Shown: in pieces, positions 11,391 to 20,837 of the stretch
Position numbering within the stretch: position 1 is the stretch's first letter
Layout of the letters: each line of letters opens with the position of its first letter
Made by a program: the position numbers and the translations under genes
Notes under the pieces: generated by a model
Databases searched by the model: none
What the model was told of the DNA's origin: nothing
Seen by the model: only the letters and a program-made list of their open reading frames with translations
Assembly: GCF_947172395.1 (NCBI RefSeq)
Contig: NC_069090.1
Span: 11,600,226 to 11,664,225, forward strand
Source of the DNA: Bicyclus anynana
Taxonomy: Eukaryota; Arthropoda; Insecta; Lepidoptera; Nymphalidae
Direction of reading: 5' to 3'
Length of the DNA: 64,000 bases

Positions 11391-11641
11391 CGCTGATATA
11401 GCCCAGTGAATATGACCTCTGCCTCCGATTCCGGAGGGTGTGGGTTCGAATTCGGTCCGGGGCATGCACCTCCAACTTGTAAAAGTTGGATGTGCATGCC
11501 TGTGTGCATTTTAAGAAATTAAATATCACGTGTCTCAAGCGTTGAAGGAAAAACATCGTGAGGAAACTTGCATACCTGAGAATTTTCTTCGAGACTAGAG
11601 CTCAGCAGTGAGCCAAATATAGGTTGATAAGTAAGTAAGTA
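11391..11641 (+). mobile_element. SINE-1, copy 4, carrying an inserted inverted copy of itself
   Basis: The SINE-1 head is normal to CACCTCCAACTT (11478). Then comes a 4-nt spacer and AAGTTGGATGTGCATGCC (11483-11500), an inverted copy of 11461-11478 with one mismatch. The body resumes at TGTGTGCATTTTAAG. Other copies read ...CAACTTTTCAGTTGTGTGC there. The 3' part also lacks about 60 bp (from ATTCTCTGCG to GAGAGG). Confidence 0.88.
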
Positions 11642-11725
11642 GTATGCTGAGATAGATTTACATTTGAACGATTTAGGGTCTGGTCCCGCATTCTGAACTA
11701 ATGAGAAGGAAGGGACACAGAGTGC

Positions 11726-11767
11726 AATATGTTAGATGCACATATACACCTGTGCATCTAACATATT
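11726..11767. repeat. 17-bp perfect hairpin, 8-nt loop
   Basis: Positions 11726-11742 (AATATGTTAGATGCACA) are the exact complement of 11751-11767. It lies in the intron just beyond the donor of the PTB-like gene's internal exon. Confidence 0.9.
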
Positions 11768-11815
11768 ATACGTAAATACAAATTAATTTCTCTATTATCT
11801 ATGGCCAGTACGTAC

Positions 11816-11997
11816 CTGTACGCATGCACGTGTACGGGACAGCCAGTGATCGGGTTGTAGAGCAGGAGAACGCACGCAACAACGTCTCCTTGCACCACGG
11901 CGCTAGTGATGCTGCCGTGAGGGATGAAATGCTTGATGGTCTGCTGCTTGCCTTTCGATGTCACATTCTGGATGATTTTGAGACCTTTGTGGGATAC
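11816..11997 (-). CDS. Internal exon 2 of a PTB/PID-like domain gene
   Basis: A 182-bp exon on the minus strand encodes 60 codons plus two bases, from VSHKGLKIIQNV to PVHVHAY, with the next codon (R or similar) split at the 3' junction. The acceptor is TTTTTTCGCTTCCTAG and the donor is TACAG|GTACGTAC; both fit the consensus well. The frame is open throughout with gene-like codon use. KVTLQ (exon 1) followed by VSHKGLKIIQN resembles a PTB beta strand. KHFIPHGSITSAVVQGDVVA and CPVHVHAYR resemble later strands ending in the H-x-F/Y-x-C region typical of PTB folds. PTB domains bind NPxY-type peptides in adaptor proteins, but the ligand here is unknown. The next exon was not found to the left. Exon confidence is high, domain assignment moderate, gene name none. 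Confidence 0.85.
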
Positions 11998-12397
11998 CTA
12001 GGAAGCGAAAAAAGACATTACAATAAGCAAACTTATCATGGCTTGTAATAATAAGAAGAAAATTTAAAAAAAATGAATAAATCTCGATTTTAAAATCTCC
12101 AAATTAAAGAGATTATTCGTCAAAGCTGCTATAACTATAATAAATTTCAACCTTCGCTAATCAACCCATTCGGTTTTGCACAACTAAATATTTATTGCAG
12201 CGTTCAGGTGCGTTACCACCTATTATTATCTACGCGACCGTGAAACGTGCACCGTTAAACTAAAAACTATAACCTAAAACAGCATCAAAATCTGACTAAT
12301 AGTTTTGGAGATAATTAGTGACATTAGTGACATTATTTTATCCCCGTATTCGCATGGGAATGGGTAGCACCCGTTCCTAAACACTTCCCAAGCACAC

Positions 12398-12722
12398 ACC
12401 CTCCGTGGCGTAGTGGTGTGCGCGATGGATTTACAAGACGGAGGTCCTGGGTTCGATCCCCAGCTGGGCCGATTAAGGGTTTTTTAATTGGCCCAGATCT
12501 AGCTGGTGGGAGCCTTTGCCCGTGGCTAGTTACCACCCTATCGACAAAGACGTACCGCCAAGCGATTTAGCGTTCCGGTACGATGTAGTGTAGAAACCGA
12601 AAGGGGTGTGGATTTTCATCCTCCTCCTAACAAGTTAGCCCGCTTCCATCTTAGATTGCATCATCACTTACCATCAGGTGAGATTGTAGTCAAGGGCTAA
12701 CTTGTAAAGAATAAAAAAAAAA
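12398..12722 (+). mobile_element. SINE-2 (tRNA-derived, poly-A tailed), copy 1
   Basis: A box CCGTGGCGTAGTGGTGTGCG, B box GGGTTCGATCCCCAGCTGG, body AAGACGTACCGCCAAGCG and CATCAGGTGAGATTGTAGTC, then (A)10. It sits in the PTB-like gene's intron, antisense to the gene. Confidence 0.9.
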
Positions 12723-12790
12723 GATAGTTTACTTTGGCCTGCTATAACTATCACTTTACTATCGTTATTAGCCTATTTAAACGACCTAGT

Positions 12791-12985
12791 ACAGGGCCTG
12801 AGGGCCCGGCCTCCCTCCTTCTAAAGGAAAGGGGAAATTGAGCTTATACCCACCACGCTACTCCAATGAGAGATGGCGGGCTTATGGTAATAAAGTTAAA
12901 TACTTTAACTGGACTTAACATGCTCTCCGAGGTACGAGGGAGTAACACCCCCACTTCCCAACTCCGGGCTGAGAAAGACGACATA
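12791..12985 (+). repeat. Unclassified interspersed repeat
   Basis: GC-rich for the window, with ACCCACCACGCTACTCCAAT and GTGAGGGAGTAACACC-like words of the kind seen in lepidopteran repeats. A decayed relative lies at about 28225-28270 (CTTATATCCACACTACTCCA). Class unknown. Confidence 0.5.
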
Positions 12986-13070
12986 ACTTATAAGAAAACT
13001 TACTATGGCTTGCGCTAAAAAGAGTTCTTTTAATCTACGGTGTAACCTTCCACAATCCACAGTGATTTAT

Positions 13071-13263
13071 CTTTACTAATATTATAAATCTGAAGAGTTT
13101 GTTTGTTTGTTTGCTTGATTGCGCTAATCTCAGGAACTACTGGCCCGATTTTAAAAATTCTTTCAGTGTTAGATAGCCCATTTATCGAGGAAGGCTATAT
13201 ATTATCCCCGTATTCCTAAGGGAACGGGAACCACGCGGGTGAAACCGCGCGGCGTCAGCTAGT
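13071..13263 (+). mobile_element. Non-autonomous Helitron, Lep1-like (good copy)
   Basis: 5' CTTTACTAATATTATAAATC, GAAGAGTTTGTTTGTTTG, body GGAACTACTGGCCCGATTTT, 3' GAAACCGCGCGGCGTCAGC then CTAGT. The CCGCGCGG palindrome just before CTAG fits a Helitron terminator. Lies in the PTB-like gene's intron. Confidence 0.82.
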
Positions 13264-13394
13264 CTCTCATTTGAAGTAAAAGAATTCACGCACGAGGGCG
13301 CGTTATTATAAGATTGCTTTTCTAAGCTTTTCTTTGAATGATCTGTTCCTAAAACGCCTGGGAAACGGTATTATAAAAGGTTACAGTGTTTTAC

Positions 13395-13559
13395 CTGTAG
13401 CGTAACCTTAAAAGGTTCCAAGTCTCTGGCCCTCTCCTCCAGCAGTCGTATAGCGGGGATGGCGAACTCCTCCCCCCTGAGTCCTCGCGATTCCTGCGCG
13501 CCGAGGAACCACACGTAGTATGAAGCTTTCTTTATATCCTTCTTGAGTCGCAACGCCAT
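13395..13559 (-). CDS. Start codon exon of a PTB/PID-like domain gene
   Basis: Fifty-five codons on the minus strand from ATG at 13559, MALRLKKDIKKASYYVWFLG to EPFKVTLQ, ending at CTACAG|GTAAAACAC in phase 0. The next exon (11997..11816) continues in frame across a 1,397-bp intron. The start context GACAAAATGG is strong (A at -3, G at +4), and no in-frame ATG lies upstream in the exon. YYVWFLGAQES resembles the first beta strand (YLG-type motif) of PTB domains, AIRLLEERARDLEPF would be helix 1, and KVTLQVSHKGLKII the following strands. A short amphipathic N terminus with no signal peptide or membrane segment suggests a cytosolic adaptor. The gene is unnamed; paralogue identification needs a protein search. 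Confidence 0.85.
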
Positions 13560-13591
13560 TTTGTCGGGGCTCCTATGTCATTGTTGAATAT
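13560..13591 (-). other. 5'UTR part of the start exon, with acceptor and a 2-codon upstream ORF
   Basis: The minus strand reads CTCTTTTATTTCTAG|ATATTC, a good acceptor at 13592, so a further 5' non-coding exon must exist at higher coordinates. The 32-nt leader contains ATG-ACA-TAG (13581-13573), a complete minimal upstream ORF out of frame with the main start. Confidence 0.75.
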
Positions 13592-13640
13592 CTAGAAATA
13601 AAAGAGAATACATTTTATTATACTTGATAGGTTGGTTATC

Positions 13641-13855
13641 TATACTAATATTATAAAGCTGAAGAGTTTGTTTGTTTGGTTGAACTCATCTCAGGAACTA
13701 CTGGTCCGATTTGAAAATATCTTTATTATGATTATACAGATTTTGAAAATCCTTTTACCACGTTAATTTGTGAGTGCCAAATCTATTTTATCTACGAGAA
13801 CGTATTCTCACGGGAACGGGAACTATGCGGGTGAAACCGCGGAACGTCAGCTAGT
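13641..13855 (+). mobile_element. Non-autonomous Helitron, Lep1-like
   Basis: TATACTAATATTATAAAGCTG at the 5' end; GGGTGAAACCGCGGAACGTC then AGCTAGT at the 3' end. The middle is diverged. Confidence 0.78.
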
Positions 13856-13859
13856 CGTT

Positions 13860-14311
13860 TATATAAGAATTCTTAAAATAATATTTGGATTGGACATTTG
13901 GAATTTTGTATCCAATGATTGTTTATTTATTACCCACTTCTTGGCAATATACGAGTAGGTACATAAAATAGTCCACGATAACATCTTGTGTTCACCACAC
14001 GAAAAGAATCACGTTTTATTTTTATAGCTAATGTTTCTTTTTATTTAAATAAATATATATAAGTACCTAAACAAATTATTTCAGTCCTAATTAGGTATTC
14101 TGGTAGCGTAGAATAATAAAATTCCGTACTGCCTATTTGTATTGGACATGTAACATACTCGTATTGACTATATTAAAATCAGCTATGTCAGATCACGTAA
14201 CTGTTGCAAAATAAGGGCATTGGACTTAGGCCTTGCGTCGGTAGGTAAATTTATAAGACTCGACTAGCGTTGCCAGGCGTTCGGATAAAGCCGGACATGT
14301 TTTGGCTTTTT
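13860..14311. other. No gene seen
   Basis: AT-rich. The stretch GCGTTGCCAGGCG with CGGATAAAGCCGGACATG (14264-14300) looks like an old transposon end, class unknown. Confidence 0.35.
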
Positions 14312-14600
14312 GATTACGTCATCATCGTTAACAACCCATATTCGGCTCATTATTGAGCACGAGTCTCCTCTTAGATTGAGGGTTAGACCAGTAGTCCACC
14401 GCACTGGCTCAATGCGGATTGGCAGACGTCACACACGCAGAGAATTAAGAAAATTCTCAGGTATGCAGGTTTCCTCTCGATGTTTTCATTCACCGTTTGA
14501 ACACGTGATATTTAATTTCTTAAAATGTACATTCGAACTGAAAAGGTGGAGGTGTATGCCATAACTGGTTTTAAATTTGCACCCTCCAAATCGAAGGTTT
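14312..14600 (-). mobile_element. SINE-1, copy 5 (decayed head)
   Basis: Tail TCATCATCGTTAACAACCC at the left, body GCCAGACGTCACACACGCAG-like sequence. The head near 14570 has lost its B box. Confidence 0.78.
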
Positions 14601-14601
14601 T

Positions 14602-15442
14602 GGAGGTTCCGGCGTTTGATATTATTTAAAACTAAATTTTGAATGATGGCTTTCTTTCACAAATTAATAATTAAGTACTTAGACTGATTTCGCACTCGAT
14701 TTTAAGTTAACAAGATTTATGGTACTAATAAAAATAGCTTGATTTTACATGCACTTTTTTTTTGTCGTAGGTACCTATTAATACTGAGACACAAAATCCT
14801 CTATAATGTAGGGTGACCGGCCTTTTTACCCAAATGTCCGGCCAAACTAGCTCTGTCCGGCTATTAGGTTTGGCGCTCTGGTGACCCTATTCTCAACGTT
14901 GGACGCACATTTCTAAAACTTGCTATAAATGTGTAATCGCTTAGTAAAACATCGATTTAAATTCAAATCAATATGTTCACAAGGTTGTGCTACTAAGGGA
15001 TTTGAGTAAGCAGGTAGAAGGTCCAATGAATACGTGTAATAATGAAATGAATATTGCAATCATGTGAGTTTATCCAATTTCAAGATTTTCTCACAAACCC
15101 TTATATTTAAACGTGACATTTTGGAAATCAGGACCAAGTAATATTAGTCCAAATTTCCAGAATTTTAATACTTTAATATTATTATCTTAAAGTTATTGAT
15201 TAAGATTATAATCTTAAAGTTAGATAACCCTTACTTGGCTATCTAAAATAGACAAAAACATCCTTTTGGCATACCTAACAACTATTTTATCTCTGTCGGC
15301 CTAATAAACGACGTCTTTAAATACTTCAATGTAATTATAAGTCACTACATAATTATAATTTATATTATTAAGTTGCGGTCAAGCGGTAGACCAATAAACA
15401 TTAAAATGAAAATCCATTCATCAACAACACTACATACAAGTA
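14602..15442. other. No gene seen; possible short inverted-repeat remnant
   Basis: TAGGGTGACCGG (14810) and TCTGGTGACCCTAT (14877) are inverted and may be ends of a small decayed element. The rest is AT-rich and unrecognised. Confidence 0.35.
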
Positions 15443-15451
15443 TATACCATA

Positions 15452-15779
15452 GTCACAAATCGAGCGATGGAACGAGCTATGCTAGGAGTATCTCTGCGTG
15501 ATCGAATCAGAAAGGAGGAGATCCGCAGAAGAACTAAAGTCACCGACATAGCTCAATGGATCGCGAAGCTGATGTGGCAATGGGCGGGGCACATAATTCG
15601 AAGGCCGTTGGGGTTCCCAAGGTGCTGGAATCGACCCACCACTAGGTGGACTGACGACATCAAGCGAGTCGCAGGTATTCGCTGGATGCAGATGGCTTAG
15701 TATCGTGATGTTTGGAAGTCCCTACAAAAGGCCGATGTCCTGCAGTGGACGTCCATCGGCTGACATGATGATGATGATG
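15452..15779 (+). mobile_element. 5'-truncated RTE-like LINE insertion, copy 1
   Basis: The 3' end of a non-LTR element with a (GAT)n tail ends at 15779. It is flanked by ATATACCATA at 15442-15451 and again at 15780-15789, a 10-bp target-site duplication. It encodes the C-terminal tail of an endonuclease/reverse transcriptase polyprotein. All three copies in the window (here, 38488, 55519) are truncated to this same 3' region. Confidence 0.9.
15467..15700 (+). pseudogene. RTE-type endonuclease-reverse transcriptase, C-terminal fragment
   Basis: Reads RAMLGVSLRDRIRKEEIRRR, then TKVTDIAQWIAKLMWQWAGH and TTRWTDDIKRVAG. This is the conserved C-terminal region of RTE-like polyproteins in Lepidoptera (consensus from general knowledge). 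The catalytic domains lie upstream and are absent. A small deletion after RRPLGFPRCW removes part of the usual R-P-T-G-K-R linker. Compare 38510..38866 and 55568..55899. Confidence 0.85.
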
Positions 15780-15789
15780 ATATACCATA

Positions 15790-16467
15790 AAGTATTTAGT
15801 ATTATGTATTGACGTATTTTGTATGGTATAGTATTATGTAAGTTGCTACAAATTGAAAACAGTTGACCGTCTGTGTATTAGGAATTCTCTCACGCGTTCG
15901 TTGCTTCACATGTTCTTTGAAACCTTGACTTCATTTCTTAATAACTGAGAATGCATGAAACCGCAAACATTAACAAAAACTAATAAAATTACTCAATACT
16001 ACGATTTAATCTCCGATGCGATTATTCTAAATAATTAACTGTAGGTACTTTTAATACTTACTTAACGTTTTTACGGGCTTTTTAATTAATTTGCTCAATT
16101 ATTATTTACGTATAAGTAGTTTTTATTACACAAATTGCCTCAATATACTTGTTGCGTACATCTCTTTTGAAATCATCTTGAGTGCATCGACATAAATGCT
16201 TAGTTAACGCGCAATTCTCCAGATTCGATTTCCGGTTGCGCCAGAGTAGTTTGCGAGCTTTTACTTATTGTTACATTTTATTGTTTTTCTCTTAACGTCC
16301 ATTCACAAAATTGTACGGGTATATGTAGTACATTTATAGTATTTTATTAAAAAGCTTCTGAAATAACCTATTATCTTATTTATAAAGGTTTCTACCATAA
16401 TTCAAGATTTAATTTATTTTCGTGGTTATATGGCACGCTTTGGGGTAAATAAGTGAATAAATCTATA
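15790..16467. other. No gene seen
   Basis: AT-rich. A tRNA-like word at about 16225 (GATTCGATTTCCGGTTG) may be an old SINE scrap. Confidence 0.4.
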
Positions 16468-16796
16468 GGCCTCCGTGGCGCAGTGGTATGCGCGGTGGAT
16501 TTACAAAAACGGAGGTCCTGGGTTCGATCCCCGACTGGGCAGATTGAGATTTTCTTAATTTGTCCAGGTCTGGCTGGTGGGAGGCTTCGGCCGTGGCTAG
16601 TTACCACCCTACCGGCAAAGACGTACCGCCAAGCGATTTAGCGTTCCGATACGATGCCGTGTAGAAACCGAAAGGGGTGTGGATTTTCATCCTCCTCCTA
16701 ACAAGTTAGCCCGCTTTCATCTTAGACTGCATCATCACTTACCATCAGGTGAGATTGTAGTCAAGGGCTAACTTGAATAGAATAATAAAAAAAAAA
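16468..16796 (+). mobile_element. SINE-2, copy 2
   Basis: Full length: GGCCTCCGTGGCGCAGTGG (A box), GGGTTCGATCCCCGACTGG (B box), standard body, 3' AATAATAAAAAAAAAA. Best copy in the window. Confidence 0.92.
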
Positions 16797-16945
16797 CCAG
16801 ATCTACTGAACCGATCTGAAACTGAAATTATTTTGCCACTTTGCTACTAGAAATCCACGTTATTTGTGAGTGTCATAGGGTATGTTTTGTCCTGTATTCT
16901 TACGAAAATGGGGACTACGAGTAAAACCGCTGTGCGTCGGCTAGT
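16797..16945 (+). mobile_element. Helitron-like fragment ending CTAGT
   Basis: GATCTACTGAACCGATCTGA, CCACGTTATTTGTGAGTGTC, end GTAAAACCGCTGTGCGTCGG then CTAGT. Third Helitron type in the window (others at 37483, 44738, 53252, 63098). It abuts the SINE-2 poly-A. Confidence 0.65.
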
Positions 16946-17565
16946 TCCTTAATAAAACAAACTAACTTGTCAAAAAATATTTTTTTTTTTATTGGCATAT
17001 TGCACAGTAACAAAAATTTGGCTGTAGTATTTGCTTTAATTAATATTAAAATCAAAATGCCACCAAAAATAAGGATCTCTACGTTCAAATAAAAAGTTCC
17101 CTGTACGAGTATAATAATTCTCCCCTAGGTCTAAATTGCCCATACACTTAAAGGCAATTCAAAATAATAACCTTGAAATGCCTACTTAATGCTTGTTTTG
17201 AAGGGACAGGAAACTTATAAATCACCCGGTCATTATCGTCTATATCTAATCTTAGAATTAGCTTCTTGTTATTATGCAATATATTATTATCTAATTACTT
17301 GTCCAATTACACAAGTTTCTGTAATTCTTAAGGAATGTACAGAACACTCATTATTATTTTGCTTATGTATGTATTCTCTCGTTTATATTATATCTGCACC
17401 TTTATTAGAACAGTGTTAAGATAGCGTTTTAATAAATGTTGGGAAGCTCAGCGATTACAAACATTTAGATTAAACAGCATTAAGATGTTATTTTGACCAG
17501 TTCTAACAAAGTTATGAACTTCCAGGGGTAGTTAACCCTCAAAAACCCACGTCTTACTAGACACG
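16946..17565. other. No gene seen
   Basis: AT-rich. An open frame at 17189-17419 has no recognisable domain. Confidence 0.4.
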
Positions 17566-17804
17566 GGCATAAGTTAGTTATTTCTGCACATCGTCTCCAA
17601 AGAGTAAAAAAATCTTTTGTGGGTTTGGGTGTACTCTTCTATAACAAGATCCCCAAGACTGTGATGGACCTGCCAATGCATAGCTTTAAGCAATGTGTTA
17701 AAAAACATTTACTTAGTCGAGGTTACTACAACATTGATGAGTTCCTTAAAGATAAAAGCGCTTGGAGGCCATTGGATCAGCTTCCACCTTCACACAGGAA
17801 ATAA
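17566..17804 (+). pseudogene. Non-LTR retrotransposon, C-terminal ORF2 fragment (CR1/jockey-like)
   Basis: Similarity starts upstream of the first ATG (ISAHRLQRVKKSFVGLGV) and continues LFYNKIPKTVMDLPMHSFKQ, then CVKKHLLSRGYYNIDEFLKD, stop. This pattern (a YNKLP-type motif, a FK...KK.L...YY..EFL tail) is the usual extreme C terminus of CR1/jockey-group LINE polyproteins. The element continues as an untranslated tail to about 17999, ending AAATAAATGATTTTTGATTT with TTTGA repeats. Truncated at its 5' end. Confidence 0.8.
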
Positions 17805-17999
17805 AACTATAAGAAATTGTAATTATCAATTGTAAATTATAATACTGTATGACTTTTTGAAAAGAGCAACTGTTGAGTTTCTTGCCGGTATCTTCTCAGC
17901 TATCTTTACAAATAGTCAACTGACGTGTCAAAAGTGCTTGTAAACTACTACCTAGCCTACTTGAAATAAATGATTTTTGATTTTGATTTTTTTTTTTGA
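17805..17999 (+). mobile_element. 3'UTR and tail of the CR1/jockey-like LINE
   Basis: Carries GAGCAACTGTTGAGTTTCTT, CTGACGTGTCAAAAGTGCTTG, CTACTTGAAATAAATG and a TTTTGAT repeat tail. Short pieces of this tail recur at 3921, 22100, 28690 and 50415. Confidence 0.8.
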
Positions 18000-18027
18000 T
18001 TTCAAAACAACCAAATCTAGTGGCGTA

Positions 18028-18065
18028 GCTATAAGGTGGCAGGTCTGCTGCAGCCACCTTATAGC
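18028..18065. repeat. 13-bp perfect hairpin
   Basis: GCTATAAGGTGGC at 18028-18040 and its complement at 18053-18065, 12-nt loop. Confidence 0.8.
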
Positions 18066-18110
18066 CACGAATACCAGCTGGGCTATTCACCAATTTCATC
18101 TTTATTAACA

Positions 18111-18305
18111 ACTAGTAGACGCCGCGCAGTTTCACCCGCGTGGTTCCCGTTCCTGCTGGAATACAGGGATAAAATATAGCTTACAGCCTTCTTCGATAAA
18201 TGGACTATCTAACACTTAAAGAAATTTTCAAATCGGTTCAGTAGTTCTTGAGATTAGCGCGTTTAACCAAACAAACAAACTCTTCAGCTTTATAATATTA
18301 GTATA
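18111..18305 (-). mobile_element. Non-autonomous Helitron, Lep1-like
   Basis: The minus strand ends GCGGCGTCTACTAGT at 18111 and starts TACTAATATTATAAAGCTG near 18305. All family blocks are in order. Confidence 0.8.
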
Positions 18306-19420
18306 TGCTTAGAATGTATGAGCTTCAAAGTAACGTAACATTTAAAAAGTTACAATGCCAATTTTTGTGGGGGACCCCTGAATTTTATGAAGCCTAAGAT
18401 TCGTACCACGGCATACATGGAGACAAGAGAAAGACAAAAATGTCGACTTATAACCACGGAAAATTAAAAAATAAAAAGAAGTAAGCTATTCTAACTCTAC
18501 CGTTATTGGTCGATATTAGGTTTTACGCAGTTGCTACTAAGCAGATACTCTATAAATATACCTACCTCTTTTTAATGACATACTATGTAGTCTCTTTTAT
18601 AGGTGATAGTTTTCCAGTAAACATCAAGTTGTTCATCAATTTAGCGTTAACGGTTACTATAAAAACATTGTGAGACTGTGCTTAACACATTTTCTCTCAC
18701 ATTTTGAGGTCACAAGCGGAACAACAACGTATGCAAATGTTATACGAGTGTGGTAGGACTGGTAGGTATTCGTGTCGAGACAAGGACGTGCACTTCGCTA
18801 ACTTTGATATTAATAAAAGCTTCATGTCGGTACGATATGGATAAAATTCGAAGCGCAAACGAGACGCTGAATTATGACTTTCACGTGAGTGAAAAGCACG
18901 GAGCGATTGACGCGCGACGCAAATTTTATGACGTGAGCGCCAAACTATTTTTACCTAATTGCAAGTAAATTAAACAACATAACGAAAAACAAAATGGCCA
19001 TGTTCAAGATATATACCTAATTTTCTATACAAAACAAAAATTTAAGAAAATAAGTTTGCTTTTCCTGAGATTGAAAGCAAAATGTGAGCAAAACATGTAT
19101 TTTTCAAAAAAATAAACTATCGAGAAAAGTTTTACAAATTGTGTATTTTGTATAGTCATAACGAAGCTAACACTTTGAAATATCATTTACCTAAATATAA
19201 GGCTCCTAACTTTTCCAGAATCTGAGATCCAGAACCATTTGTAACCACCAAATTACATATTGCACACTCTTAAGATAGCTATGACGTTATTGTTTATTTA
19301 TTTCGCATACAATATCGCTGTCAGTTTATTCATAAAACGGTCAAGTCACACATTCTGAGTGTGAAGTGCAGCGTTCGTATAGAACTTAAGTCTCGGGTTC
19401 ACGCAAAACATTATCCTAAC
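18306..19420. other. No gene seen
   Basis: Includes an unassigned open frame at 18750-18968 with GC-richer sequence (GACGCGCGACGC). No domain or splice support. Confidence 0.4.
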
Positions 19421-19602
19421 GTACTAATATTATAAACGTGAAAGTTTGTATGTATGTTTGTTTGGATGTACTCTTTAACGCTGTTACTACTAAAGCGATT
19501 TGGGTGAAATTTGGAATGGAAATAGATTTTACTCTGGATTATAACATACTACTACTTTTCATCCCTGAAAAATCCATGGTTCCCGCGGGATTTGTAATAT
19601 CT
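19421..19602 (+). mobile_element. Helitron 5' part, second lepidopteran type
   Basis: GTACTAATATTATAAACGTG, AAGCGATTTGGGTGAAATTT, ATCCATGGTTCCCGCGGGAT. The 3' CTAGT end is missing. Confidence 0.7.
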
Positions 19603-20042
19603 TAAACTTCTTAAATGTCTATTTATATCTACTTTTCTGTAACATAATAATTAATAATCTTTATATTTTTCTCGAAATTTTTATCTCCTATACAGATATA
19701 TCATGATCGCGTATATAAGATTAGAAAAAAATAACAATAAAATGGAGTACCTACTAAATAAGCAGTTTTATTTCGACAAACACATTTTTGCTTTACCTCC
19801 GAGAAAGGAAGATCGAGAAGGTGAAGCTGTATGAAGCATCTACCGACCACCTGTATATAGATCAGAGATGTAACGGAGCTTCGATTCCGGTTCCGTTAAG
19901 TCGGAACTTCCGATTATTATTACACTTTCGGTTCCGACTTCGGTTCCGATACTTTTGCATCGGATGTCAATCGGAGGTCGAACGAAACAAAGCGGGCGGC
20001 GCGCGACGGCCTGTGCCGGACAGGTTCATACATGTTCAAAAA

Positions 20043-20288
20043 CGTATAAGTATTAGTGATGATCCGTTAATGTGGTGGAAAGTAAATGGAAATACAGAAT
20101 TTCAGCCCCTACAATCAATTGCCCGGCAATATTTGTCATGTCCACCGGGCTCGGTAGCTAGCGAACAACTTTTTAGTGGTGCTGGCCTAATTTACGACTC
20201 TTTAAGAAATAGATTGGGTGGAGACAAAGCATCAAAGTTTTTGTTCATAAAGTACAATACATTACTTTTGGAATCCATTTTGATTTAA
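20043..20288 (+). pseudogene. hAT transposase, C-terminal dimerisation domain fragment
   Basis: The last about 80 codons read DDPLMWWKVNGNTEFQPLQS, IARQYLSCPPGSVASEQLFS and AGLIYDSLRNRLGGDKASKF, then LFIKYN. This is the hAT C-terminal (hATC) signature: W, then P-L, A-x-x-Y-L-S-x-P, S-E-x-x-F-S-x-A-G, R-N-R-L, and L-x-x-K-x-N. The N-terminal BED finger and RNase H-like catalytic region are absent; the upstream part of the same frame is repeat-derived. The ORF ends naturally. Internal deletion derivative, inactive. Confidence 0.85.
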
Positions 20289-20362
20289 TTTGGTTTAGCT
20301 TTTGTTCATTTATTGTAATGTAACCAAATGTAACACGCTACTTTGGGTTTTAATTTTAATTA

Positions 20363-20416
20363 AACTTAGTGAAACCCAACATCTTTGTAAACAAAGATGT
20401 TGGGTTTCACTAAGTT
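20363..20416. repeat. 26-bp perfect hairpin, 2-nt loop
   Basis: Positions 20363-20388 are the exact complement of 20391-20416 with only AA between. Immediately downstream of the hAT remnant. Confidence 0.92.
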
Positions 20417-20837
20417 GCCGCTTACACCAATTTCTCGCGAACGAAGTGGCAAGCGTCCATTAGTCTACTAATTTAAAAAATAATATCAAATATAATGAGA
20501 ATAAGGAATGTATATTTCTTGCTAAAGCGTTAGCTTCAGCGTTCTGTGATACTGAATAAACGGTGTTTGACTTTGACGGAATCGGCTTTCAAAACCAAAG
20601 AACGTTTCAATGGCATCCTTCAAGCGGCTTTCAAAGTCAAAGAACTAACAACCTTCCTGATTTTGCCTACACAAAGTCGTATTACGAAACTCAAGTATGT
20701 AATTTTATAAACTATAAAAAATAATTGCTAGAGACAATTCTGCAACACAACAGATTAACATCCATGACAAGACACGTTAAAATTGATTTCTAGAAACAAT
20801 GACTATACATTAATGCTCAAACTTATGTGACGTAATC
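20417..20837. other. No gene seen
   Basis: Contains a local direct repeat of CGGCTTTCAAA(A/G)(C/T)CAAAGAAC (20583-20645), otherwise unrecognised. Confidence 0.4.

Larger units (their letters stand above)
19863..20416 (+). mobile_element. hAT-family DNA transposon remnant
   Basis: It begins CAGAGATGTAACGGAGC, which fits the CAGNG start of hAT terminal repeats. A stretch rich in GGTTCCG/CGGTTCCGACTTCGG follows (19880-19960), then a transposase C terminus. No matching right terminal repeat was found; a 26-bp hairpin lies where the 3' flank would be. Confidence 0.6.
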
